From Chlorophyllum brunneum (Eukaryota > Basidiomycota > Agaricomycetes > Agaricales > Agaricaceae): DNA of 64,000 nt. The notes beneath the pieces were generated by a model that worked only from the letters and a program-made list of their open reading frames with translations, was not told the DNA's origin and ran no database searches. Each line of letters starts with the position of its first letter. Position 1 is the stretch's first letter. The translations under genes and the position numbers were made by a program. Below, piece after piece: positions 45,573 to 56,427 of the stretch. The stretch is taken from the NCBI GenBank assembly GCA_963576785.1, contig OY756147.1:1364001-1428000 (forward strand), written 5' to 3'.

Positions 45573-45932
45573 ATGCGAGTGCAACTTCTCTTTATCGTGT
45601 CTTTTATTGGTGCCACCCTGGCTGCTCCTGTCGCAGTGAGTGACTCTATCCCCCTTGTCTTTCGGCCCCAACTGACGACCGTACTTTCAACTTTCTGTGC
45701 TTTAGCTCGACGGAGTCGCACCCATCGCAGTGAGTCTACCAGCCTCGTGTTACTTACGTCCTACTCACTGCGTTGTGCCTTTTTCTAGAGAGCACCCGCT
45801 CCTACTCCCCCAGGCTGGAAACGCGAGGCTGAAGCTGCACCACCTGAGTGGAAACGGGAAGCAAATCCTAAGCCTAGTCCCCCTAGCTGGCGGCGAGCAG
45901 CCAACCCTAAACCTACTCCTCCTACTTGGTAA
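45573..45932 (+). CDS. Secreted Kex2-type repeat peptide precursor, alpha-factor-like layout
   Basis: Exons 45573-45635, 45706-45729 and 45789-45932 join in phase to 76 residues; both introns have GTGAGT donors and TTTAG/TTCTAG acceptors. N-terminal signal peptide MRVQLLFIVSFIGATLA, cleavage likely at LA|AP. The C-terminal half is four repeats each ending in Trp: APAPTPPGW, then KR, EAEAAPPEW, then KR, EANPKPSPPSW, then RR, AANPKPTPPTW and stop. KR/RR are Kex2 sites and the EA/EAEA/AA spacers look like dipeptidyl-aminopeptidase (Ste13-type) trimming sites,just as in yeast alpha-factor. Predicted mature peptides are short and Pro-rich with a C-terminal Trp. Role (mating signal, other signal, or RiPP) is unknown. 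Confidence 0.8.
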
Positions 45933-45969
45933 AGGGCGTAACCTGCGGGTTTCGGTGGCTTGAGGTTGA

Positions 45970-46035
45970 TATTAAATGAGCGTTGGGATTAAAGAAGGTG
46001 TTGGGATTAAAGAAAGTGTTGGGATTAAAGGTGTT
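45970..46035 (+). repeat. Short tandem repeat, GTTGGGATTAAAG core
   Basis: Three to four imperfect copies of an approximately 18-bp unit (GTGTTGGGATTAAAGAA) directly downstream of the peptide-precursor gene, within its likely 3' UTR or terminator. Confidence 0.7.
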
Positions 46036-48325
46036 GGGATTGTGATGGGGTGGAAAAAACAGCAAGGTCATGGTGACTGGGGTGGATGAGGTTTGGGTGG
46101 GTTGGCACCGAGTGCTGAGCTTGGCGGTTTGGTTTCGGTCGTCCGGTGGACAAGGACACACTTGCGTGGTTTGTTAACGCTTTCTCTCCGTTTTTTATGG
46201 TCACAATATTACTCCAACACTCGCTTTATCCCTTTGGGGACACAAACTCCTTTCATTTGTCTCTATTTTACTTTTTCCTTACTATCAAAGGCTCCGTTGA
46301 CTCGTGGTATCGATTTGTGTAGTCCAGAGTAGTTAACTTATACCATCATCGGTTTCTGCCAGCTGTACATCATGCATATATCTAAAATTCCTGAGGATGG
46401 ATTAATTCAAAGATTCTTTGATTTTTTCCTGTTCCCAAGTCGCTGATCCAAGAAAATCCAAAAGATGCCATTGTGCTTGCGACTCTGCTTCTGTTACGCA
46501 GGGGTACCTCGACCGATGAAATCTGGTGTTGGGTTGATCTATTTTTCCCCAGCCGCTGTCTTCGCCATGATTTGCACCGGAATACGCCGTCTATTTGTTT
46601 CTCTAACACAGTTATCCTGACTGTTACAAGTGATGTAATAATGGCTCTAGATATGATCGATGACCGTTCTCCTCCGACGGCGCAGGCGCATGTTATTGAT
46701 GGGACAATGAAGGTTTGTACACGATCTATCCGTGGGTTTGGTGGCCTTTGCAGCGCAAATGCAGTACCCGTTTACGGCGGGACAGGTTTACAAGACAAAT
46801 GGCTGACAGTGTGATTCTGTCAAAATGTCAACAGAGCGTAACAATAGCCGTCTTCTCCAAGCATTGACCCAAGAATTCGAAAGTGCCTTGGTTGTCTTCT
46901 GGGTTAGATGGTGGCTATAGTCTGTTGTTGGCATATGGACCTGATTAAACCATCATCGAAGGGGAAAGGGTTGTGGTGAGTGATCTACAGGGACGGTATT
47001 GTGATGAAGAGAGAAAACGAGGAGATAAGGATTCGCGGGAAGCCAGTAAGTGGAGTGGCGGCGGAGAGCGACAGGGAGCGAGTCGGTGATTCTTGAGGAG
47101 GCGACTTCACTTCGTAAGCGGTGCTATGAGAGAATGCCGCAGATGGGGAGAGGCCTCGTAGTGAATTGGGAGGCTAGGGAGCCCCGGTATAGTCGTCGTG
47201 TTTCGTCTCCGAACGCGTGAATGTCAGCGGAGAATATGAGGGACAAGAGTACTCCGCTACGATAACATTCATCACCCAAGAGCTCGGATTCGGAGCAAGA
47301 CTTACTTTTGGGCGTGAGATGCCGATCAGGGGTTACGGGTGATGGTCCGATGATGCCGAAGCTCGACCTCATGTAGAAAGGACGATCGTTTTCTTGTTTT
47401 CGAAAAAGCATAGGAACCCGCAAGGTCGACCAGAGTCGTATATATAACTACCCGTTATTTCAGGTGTGAAATCAATATGTAAGACTTTTCAGTCTAAATC
47501 ACAGAAAATCAGACTAGTAGCTTCCGTTGGATGGCGAACAGTTCATTTTGATGTGGGGTGGGGGGACAGGCGTTAATTATGGAAAAAATGGAGGCGCGGA
47601 TCTGGCTTATACCCTTCGTTGACTTGAGACATGGCAGAAGCACATTGTGTACTTAAGTAGGAATTTGGGTTCGAGTACTTCAGCCCCCCTCCAATAGGCA
47701 AAAGTTCCGTCTAATGCCCGCCCTGCCTCGCTCTTGGGGAAGTCAGGGGTTTGTTAAACATGCAGATGGACTGGTGCTCATTTATGTAAGTCCGTGCATG
47801 GGGGCAGGCGACAGTGGAGTCATGGAAGAGAGTTTCTGTCGAAACTGGTTTTTGGGCTCGCACACTCGGACAGGGAGAGGAAATAATCACTGTCGTAGGT
47901 CGTTTGATCCGAATCTTCAAACAGAAGTCCTTCACTGAGCTTCCCCAGAACATTTGCTTACTTGGCAATCTTGGGTTGACGTGATCAATGGACACTAGCG
48001 TGCTCCCACGACTTGGACCGCCCTTGATATTTCAGTTGGCTTGGCCACTCCGATTGGCTGGCGGGAGAAACGAGGTCCTTCGCAACTTCTTGAGTCCTCA
48101 TGTTCTCCACTGCCACGACTGATATATAAGATACAAACCAAGTGGATACAGGCTACGCTTGTGGGTGGTTTGCGCCCTCATCGTCCCCATGTCGAGAACC
48201 CTACCCAAGCTTGATATCCCTGTACGTTGTCTTCTTCCAGATTCTGCCTTCGTTACTTCTTGCCACCCCTGCATTTCGTCCGTTTCATTCCCAATTTTCT
48301 AACTTCCCTGCACTGGTTCGCGCTA
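46036..48325. other. Intergenic, nothing recognised
   Basis: No open frame here has family motifs; the stretches at 46473-46814 and 47711-47995 are not supported. 48021-48330 is the upstream region of the first bestrophin-like gene. Confidence 0.5.
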
Positions 48326-50556
48326 ATGGGAGCTTTGCAGGAGAATGGGGCTACATTTCCACAAAAAGCTCGTGTGCCTGACCCGTAAGAAATGCGCTCA
48401 AACTTGACGGAGACCGCCGCCTGAGCAGGAATATAGGTTTCAGCCCGAAACTGATATCATAAACGCGATACTTGCCACTGCACTATTTCGGTGTTGGCAC
48501 ATCCTTATTTTCTTCGCGGGCTGGTCCACGCTGATCACGATTCTCAATCACCAAGGCCATGCGTTAATTATTGATTCTATCCTCGTCACCGTGTGAGTGC
48601 ATCTCGGGTCTGACCAATCGTGGCACCGTAAACAAAAGCTAATCACTTGCACCACAACCTAGGACTGGTACCGTATTGGGCTTCGTGATATCCTACCGCA
48701 CAACATCTTCATTCGAGCGGTATAATGAGGGGCGCAGGTTGTGGAGCGACATCATAGTCGCAACCCGTAATTTTGCGAGGACAGTGTGGTTCCATGTGCC
48801 AGGTGATTACGGATTTTTCGTGTTTGGCTCGTCGAAAACTTAACTCCACCCCTTAGATCACAATCCAAGTACGGAAGGTATGGGGCATCTAGCGTCGGAA
48901 CAGACAGCGGAAAACCAGGCAAGGATGCTGGTGGAGAAGAAAACGGTCATCAACTTACTGGGAGCGTATGCTGTTGCTGTGAAGCATTATCTGAGAGGCG
49001 AAGTGGGGCCCGGCTATGAGTGACCCTCGTTCCTCTGAGCGATTTGCTTCCACGCCTCATTTCATTGTTAGGGATCTGTATCACAGCATCAAGTTTCTTC
49101 CTCCATATGCTTTTCCAGCTGGACTACCGTCACCTGGCACCGATTACAAGCCTGGAGAGTTTCCTCCCTCTGGCGCAGAGGGATTTTCCTCAGGTCTTCC
49201 GCATCCTGTAACAACTCCACGAACTCGTACAAGCCAATCGACCGTTCATGACTCCGAGCCCAAAAGACCGGCAAAACGAGCTACCAACGATACAACTTTT
49301 GAAGATCAGTCAGATCCTCAAACCCCGGACGCACGCTGGAAGCTCAGGAGACATGGCACTCAAATCGGAGAAAAAGACTTACTCCCAGCACAGATGCCAC
49401 CAAAATACTCTCTTTTCGACTTCTTTCCTTTCTCACTCCTGATTGGATGCCTCGCTGAACGGGGACAATCTGTCTCAGGGAGGAAAGCTGCACGACTACA
49501 AGCCAGAATGAAAAGCATGGTGGTGACACACAACCTTCCCCTAGAGCTTTCCCTCTATCTGGTTCGTCTTGCCAACTCTGCAGAGGCTCGAGCTTATGCA
49601 AATGCTTCTTAGAGCTCATATGTTGCGGCGCTACAAAAACGAAAAGTCTGCGATGATCCTACTCTCAGTGCGTAGAACGTGAATCCCCGCGTGCGAGCAG
49701 TTTGCTGATGTGCTAGCTATAGACGCTTTGTTGGCTGCGTTGGATCGGCTTGTGGACAGCCTAACGAACCTTGAACGAGTTCTTACGACTCCTATCCCCT
49801 TCTCGTTCGCGTCTCCCCTTTGATTGATGGACATGCATTGATTGGATTCCTGCAGCTACGCAATACACCTGTGGTCTGTGACCACGATCTATTGTCTCGT
49901 CCTTGTGAGATAATTGTTCTGTCCGGGATTTGTCGGTGTGCTCATCATATTTTTGTAGCCCTTCATGATTTGGAAAGCCCTCGGGTGGTTAACTATTCCA
50001 GCCAGCATAATCATTGTGAGTATGGGCTCTGATATTCCGCGCAATGTCATAATTGGTGTCGCAGAGTTTCATATATTATGGTTTTCTTGTTGCGGGAGAG
50101 GAGATCGAAAGTGAGTGCATTGATTATTCTAGGCGCAGATTGAACGTTTAAACACAACACCGTCTAGATCCATTCGGTTATGACAAGAATGATCTCGTAT
50201 GTCATGTCAGATGGCCTGTCCACTGGTTACTGTTCTGAACATCTCGACAGAACCTCGATCATTTTACGCACAACATTATTCGTACGTGATGGGACTGGTT
50301 TCAAAAATTTAAAAATCTCACAATTGCTATAGAAGAGGAACTAAGAGCAGTGACATCGATACCACCACCAGACCCCTCAATTTGGGCGTTTACGCCCGAG
50401 AATGATTCCTTGTTTGTGAGCGCCAACAATTCACGCCGCATGGCGCCGGAGGAGTGGGTGAGGAACGGACCGAGTGCAATTTGGAATGCGTTAGCTACGC
50501 GAGAGGCATGGGTTGACGCACGACACGTGGGCATCCGAAGGAGAGGAACTTACTAG
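48326..50556 (+). CDS. Bestrophin-family (UPF0187) anion channel-like protein, copy 1
   Basis: Thirteen exons: 48326-48384, 48437-48592, 48663-48802, 48857-49019, 49072-49561, 49613-49667, 49717-49804, 49856-49904, 49959-50015, 50065-50110, 50168-50196, 50251-50281, 50333-50556; about 528 residues with every joint in phase. Family marks: FRCWHILIFFAGWSTLITIL (first span), TGTVLGFVISYRTTSSFERY and NEGRRLWSDII, then PKYSLFDFFPFSLLIG, YAIHLWSVTTIYCLVL, KALGWLTIPASI, YYGFLVAGEEIE and NPFGYDKNDL. Bestrophins conduct anions; fungal members are little studied. A long basic, Ser/Thr-rich insert lies in exon 5. Start from a first exon that splices in phase. Confidence 0.8.
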
Positions 50557-52132
50557 AGGGTGGTGGGACGTCCCAAGAGCAACCAAGGGCGGTCCGTGGT
50601 GGTATCACTGTGTTCTATCTGTGCCAGGACACCTGAGGTGGTCCTCCAGGCAGTGGACACATTGCTGTGATCGTTGATGACTGATACCTCCCTGGAACCG
50701 GGAGGCGCGATTAGTCCTTGGGTTAACGGACGCCTGTTTCCGTATACACTGTTATTGTTTATGGTCGGGATTTTGGCGTTAAAAATGAAGCTCCTGCACC
50801 CACCAAACACCCTTTAATGCTCTATAAGTTGTATCGCGAACACGGTCTATGCGAAGTCTGGCAAGTATCTTTCTTCCCCGTATCCAGATCGACACCAGTA
50901 AGGAAGTAAATTACCGTGGGCATAATGCCGTGATCTACTCTATTCTTGCCACTGTGTAAGAGCTAAACCTTGGACAACGTACAGAACCTCATGAACCTGA
51001 CTTTCGTGGGCGATTTTAATGAGTCCCAGTCAATGGGAAATCGGAGGTGTGCAAGGCTGATTGTGCTCGAGGCCTGACGTCCCTTTCATCCGCGATTTGA
51101 GCGGTGACGTAAGTAGTCGTTTCTGGTTGGGCTCAAAGTTAAGTATGAGCGGTAGGGTGACGCATCTCGCCGATGGAGCCTTCATTATTCTTCGAGGAAG
51201 CAATCACTGGGTTTAGAAGCACCGACCAGTATAATGGATGGAAGCAAGAAGCGGGCGACAATCATGACAAGTATAAACCGGCATCAGATGTTTATGCGCG
51301 TCAATGTTACAGCTTCTGGTCGAGACTGTCCGGGAGCAATGCGCCGATAGCTGCCAACGCCCATGACACAGGGGTCACGTACTTTGGCTGCTGTGTGGAA
51401 CCAGACCATAGCGGAAAGCGTTCTATACCAGAGTCCGAGAAATGCAGCCCCGCCATATTTGAGTAACCGGTGCGGCAGAGTCTCTACGATCTTCAGAATT
51501 TAAACCAGAATGAATTCTGCGGAAAATATGAGAGTTTTGAATGCTCTGGGTTGAGGTAGATTCGAGGCGCTGGCCGAAAGATGCAGATTATTCTAAATGC
51601 AGGCCGGAAATCCAGAGTGGGAAATTGCTGGTGACCAAACTTGCAGTGCTTTTATACGGACGGAGTATGTTCCCGACAGCCCAACGAGGAAGAGGATCGG
51701 ATGCGTGAAACCTTGGGTGGTATAGCCAGTGAGGGTGTCATAGGCTGATACCACAAGCCGTGACCGTGACCCCTGTCCAATCGTCTCGGCGGTCACGGCT
51801 ATAGCACCTTGACACCTAAAGACCTGAACTGGCAGCTTGGAGCCTCTCTTACGCCTGTGCTTCCTCGCTTAACAGCCGCAGTGGGCAAGCTATCCCGATT
51901 GGCTCTGTAAATGAAATTGCCGCCATGTCCACCCGTATGACTCGTGTATCGCGCGCTCTGTCCAACATATAACTTTCAAGTGAAGTGGGCCATACTTCCT
52001 GGATGCTGGTGACCATACCCGTTTCATGGAGTCTACCCCAAAGCTTGAGCCTCCCGTATGTTTCAATATTCCAGGTTCCGACCCCACTCCCCATCAGCCC
52101 CACATTCCATTCATTTCACTCTCCTCGAACTC
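50557..52132. other. Intergenic between the bestrophin-like paralogues
   Basis: No gene recognised. An open stretch at 51173-51466 has no motifs. 51880-51910 shares a short block (TCCCGATTGGCT versus TCCGATTGGCT) with the upstream region of copy 1. Confidence 0.5.
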
Positions 52133-54323
52133 ATGGCTGACCAGCGCCTACAGAGGATGAAGTCAATTTCCTCGTACGGGGATTATTGCCTACCGGATCC
52201 GTAGGGTGTCTGTTTTCTTCCACGAAACACTCAGCTAATAAGTCACACACAGGTTTCATGCTGGAGTTGAATTCGTGGATGCCGTCCTTGCCACAGCCCT
52301 CTTTCGCTGCTGGCATATCATCCTCTTCTTTGCATGCTGGTCCACCTTGATTACAGTCCTTAATCACCAAGGACATGAATTGACTGTTGACCCCACTCTC
52401 CTCACCGTGTATGTGCTCATTCGGCTGTCAGGTATGACTGTAAATTGATTATTACTCCTTTGAAATGCAGGATGGGTACCGTGCTGGGTTTCGTGATATC
52501 CTACCGTACGACATCGTCCTTCGAGCGATACAATGAAGGGCGTAGATTGTGGAGCGAGATCATATATGCGACGCGTAACTTCGCTAGGACAATATGGTTT
52601 CATGTCCCAGGTGTGGCTCCTTGCGTTCTTTGCCTGAAGCGGGAGTCTCATAGATCGCCTCAGACCCCAAACCAGCACACGGTCTGTCCGAACAGGAAAA
52701 AAAGAAGACATGTAGGGAGATCAAAGCCAGGATGTTAGTGGAGAAGAAGACAGTCATTAATCTGCTGGGAGCATATGCTGTTGCTGTGAAGCATTACCTA
52801 CGAGGGGAAGATGGGATTTACTATGAGTGAGTTTCATCCCTCTTACGATCATCGTAGATGCGCTTTACCTCATTCCTAGGGATCTTTATCACAGTGTCAA
52901 GTTCCTTTCTCCATATATCCTACCTCCCGGACTTCCGGCTCCCCTCGAGCGCAAGCGCTCAGCGGCTAACGAGTTCACCATACATGCTGCACATACTGAC
53001 AAGTCCCCTACGGAACTCCCACTGCCTGCAACCGCTCTACATGCTCGTACGAGCCGATCGACTGTCAATGAACAACAAGGTCCAAACGACCCATTGACAC
53101 GAACGATTGGTGAGACCGGAGACCCTAAAGCTTACTGTGAAGGCAGATCAACGCGTAGGAAGCGCGTCACCCTCCCTCAGAATCAAGAGAAGCTGCTGTA
53201 TCCAGCCCGCATGCCACCCAAATACGCCCTCTTTGATTTGTTTCCATTCTCGCTTCTCATAGGATATTTCGCCGACAAAGGACAATACAAAGGAAGGAAG
53301 GCAGCACGATTACGTGCTAGGTTGCAAAGCATGATCGTGTCCCATAACCTTCCTTTGGAGCTTTCACTATATCTGGTTTGTCACACTCTTGGCACTAGTG
53401 ATTGTCCAGAAACGGGAGCTTATGATCACCGCAATAGAGTTCGTATATCGCCGCGCTTCAAGCTCGGGGTGTTGGTGATGGTTCGACTATTTGTATGTAG
53501 GCTGCAACAGCATGCTTTCGCAGTTCACTTAAGCACTATTCGCAGCCGCTCTCCAGGACGCGCTTAATCTACTTGTTGATGGTCTGACTGGACTTGAGCG
53601 TATCCTTACAACACCTATCCCATTTTCGTTCGTATCTCAGTTTTCCGTTTCACTGGGGGATCTACTCATCTAACCCAGGTTCACAGCTACGCAACCCATT
53701 TGTGGTCGGTGACGACGATCTATTGCCTCTTGCTGGTAAGGCCTATTTCACCCCTAAATATGGGTTTCTCCTGATTACGTTTTCCAAGCCCTTCATGACA
53801 TGGCAGGTTCTTGGGTGGCTGACCATTCCGGCCAGCATAATTATTGTATACCTCCTTTGTTTTCTCTCCATACCATGCCCTGATTGGGACCTTAGTGCTT
53901 CTTCTATTACGGGTTCATTGCCGCCGGAGAGGAAATCGAAAGTTAGTTGGCTTATCTCTCTTGAGTAATTATTCCCTGACAATCAATGGTCCAGATCCCT
54001 TTGGTTATGACAAGAACGATCTTGTGCGTCACCTAAGAACTGCTTCTGGTTCCGGGCCTAATCTCTCCACAGGATCTCGATCACTTCACGAACAATATCA
54101 TTAGTGGGTAGAATGATTCATGACCAAGGAATTGACACTGATTGATGGTGTAGAGGAAGAACTTAAGGCTCTGACATCAGTACCGCCACCAGATCCATCG
54201 TTTTGGGCCTTTGTGCCGGAGAATGATTTCTTGTTTGCAAAGGAAAAGGAATTCGAACGTATACCCCCGTGCGTATGGGTAGAGAGGGGGCCTGAGGAGA
54301 TTTTGCGTGCTTTGAGTATGTAA
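52133..54323 (+). CDS. Bestrophin-family (UPF0187) anion channel-like protein, copy 2
   Basis: Thirteen exons: 52133-52173, 52253-52408, 52471-52610, 52664-52826, 52880-53375, 53438-53492, 53546-53627, 53687-53735, 53789-53845, 53896-53941, 53995-54023, 54073-54103, 54154-54323; about 504 residues. Exons 2-4, 6 and 8-12 have the same lengths as in copy 1. Conserved: FRCWHIILFFACWSTLITVL, MGTVLGFVISYRTTSSFERY, PKYALFDLFPFSLLIG, YATHLWSVTTIYCLLL, YYGFIAAGEEIE, NPFGYDKNDL. Exon 1, the exon 5 insert and the C-terminus have diverged most. The acceptor of exon 4 (52663) was chosen over an earlier AG because the earlier one leads to a stop. Confidence 0.8.
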
Positions 54324-56427
54324 CCGTCAGAGTATATAACTCGGTCCAACGCCCGTCGAATTCGAAAGGTTTCGAACAACCTCAAATGATAAATCTTTGG
54401 CTCGTGTCCTGCAGACCGGATTCGGGGTTCGAACTGCCTGTGTCCTCAACCTGTTCAGGAAATAAGTTGGAAATGAGCTTCAAATTGGCTCTATTATGAC
54501 GGTGGGGAGTTCCGGGTCAGGAAGATTGCCAACTCAACGCCTGCAAGATAACGTGGATTCAAAGTCCAGATATGAAAGTCATAACACTCATTGCGCCGAC
54601 CGGAACAACCCATAGCACGACTCCAGGACTCATTCCATCACTCGTACATCTGGACCCGGAAATCTGAAAGACTGTAAAATTAATCTACCTAGCATAGCTT
54701 CAGCAGGCGTTCTTGATTTCATCGCGGATCTTAGAAAGGGTGTAAAATTGGTTCGTCCTGGAATACTGTCTCCATTATTAAGTTCCCTAGTTAGTGTAAG
54801 GATGGGGAACATAGGGAAGCCACAGCTGGCCAGAACGCGGGGATTATGAGGGTCGAATTACATTGGTTGTAGTCTTTTAGTGACCAGAGGGTTGGCTCTG
54901 CAATAAAAGGGTCTGGCAGGTTTGGAACCTTGGGCGCTGGCGGCAAGTGGTCGAGTGTGTTACACTTGCTAATACTGTCTCCATTATTAAGTTCCCTAGT
55001 TAGTGTAAGGATGGGGAACATAGGGAAGCCACAGCTGGCCAGAACGCGGGGATTATGAGGGTCGAATTACATTGGTTGTAGTCTTTTAGTGACCAGAGGG
55101 TTGGCTCTGCAATAAAAGGGTCTGGCAGGTTTGGAACCTTGGGCGCTGGCGGCAAGTGGTGCGCAGTCCCCATCGTATCGTAAGACGGGGCTAATTCGAA
55201 GAGGACTCTGATACAACATACATCTTCTGTGATCTAGCCATAAGTTTTTCTCGAAATCAATTGGTGAGATGGGTGGGAGCTGAGTCGCGGGTAATGTTGA
55301 ACGTTGAGTGATCTACCATAGAACTGACGAACTGCCAGTGGGACTATCTATTGTATCTCTACTGTGGTTCTACACGTTCCATGATCAGAACCTAGAAGAC
55401 ATGAATCATTGGAACCTGACAAACCGAGGCGCAAAGCACAGCGAAGAGATATTAGACCTTTATTGCGAGCGAACCATTTCATGGCCTTATATTATGCTTT
55501 TTCGAGTGTGCAGCTGATGAGTTTCGGTCATATCGTCGGCGAGTAATTCAGCTTTCATAAATCCATAGTTCTCTGCATCGACTTTGGGTAAGGAAACAGA
55601 ATCAGAGCTTGAGCTACCATGTATGAATCAGGAAATTGTGAGCATCGACGCAACTCTGGTATTCGTAGCTCTGGCGTCGGTAATTTATCCTGAGCCGTTA
55701 GAGACGTGACCCCCTGAGCAATGTTAGAAATTCGATTGACGCGGAGCGCTGCCCACAGATCTAATGACGCCGTCGGGGTACGGGAGGGGAAATTTGAGGC
55801 TGGGGCGGGTGGATTTCGGGAGCAACAGGGACGAGCGTCATTGGTCAGTCCGAACGATACCTGGGTACTGAGGGTATTGTTGAGGTTAGGAACGGGATAC
55901 CGTTGAGCTCGCACGATACGTCAGTCACTGGAAGGAGTTTCTGTCCAACTGTGTAACTATCTCAACGATATCCTCGTGGGTAGGGAGAGATCGCGAAGCT
56001 GAATTGTCCGCAGTGAAATTGCCTAGTAGAGCTTCTAGGGCTGACGCTTGAAACTTGACGGTATGTTATTGTTTGTTGTCAAGGAATTGCAGCCGAGCCA
56101 AGGACAGTAAAGTTGGGATTGTTGACCACAAAGTCATAGGCACCAGTAAAGTTCTCCATAGCGGTCGGTACAGGCTGCGTTCGCTGGACAAGCTATGTAT
56201 GTGGAAAAATAACCGCCAGTCTGATTAGGCCCAATCCACGCGCGAAGAACAGTTTACATCCGCACAGGTGCACAGAAGAATAAAGCTACCACCAGGCCAT
56301 GACATTAGGCTTTCGTCAGGGAGAAGTTACATGAGCGTTTGAGGTACGGAATAACAAGTGTACACTCGGCTAAATTAATAGTGACTCACGAGGTCTTCTT
56401 GAGTCAAGTGTGACGACCAAAAACCTG
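54324..56427. other. Intergenic, with a perfect tandem duplication
   Basis: Holds the 190-bp duplication described separately (54762-55160). Otherwise no gene recognised; 55300-56400 has no supported frame. Confidence 0.5.
54762..55160 (+). repeat. Perfect 190-bp direct duplication
   Basis: 54762-54951 and 54971-55160 are identical base for base (start AATACTGTCTCC, end GGCGGCAAGTGGT), separated by 19 bp. It has no coding content; a recent duplication. Confidence 0.9.

Noticed and set aside
50557..52132. A third bestrophin-like copy between the two genes
   Set aside because: No GFVISYRT, FDxFPFSLLIG or PFGYDKNDL-type block found on either strand.
52645..52663. Earlier acceptor (after CTCATAG) for exon 4 of bestrophin copy 2
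   Set aside because: It leads to an in-frame TAG; the later acceptor at 52663 gives an open frame aligned with copy 1.
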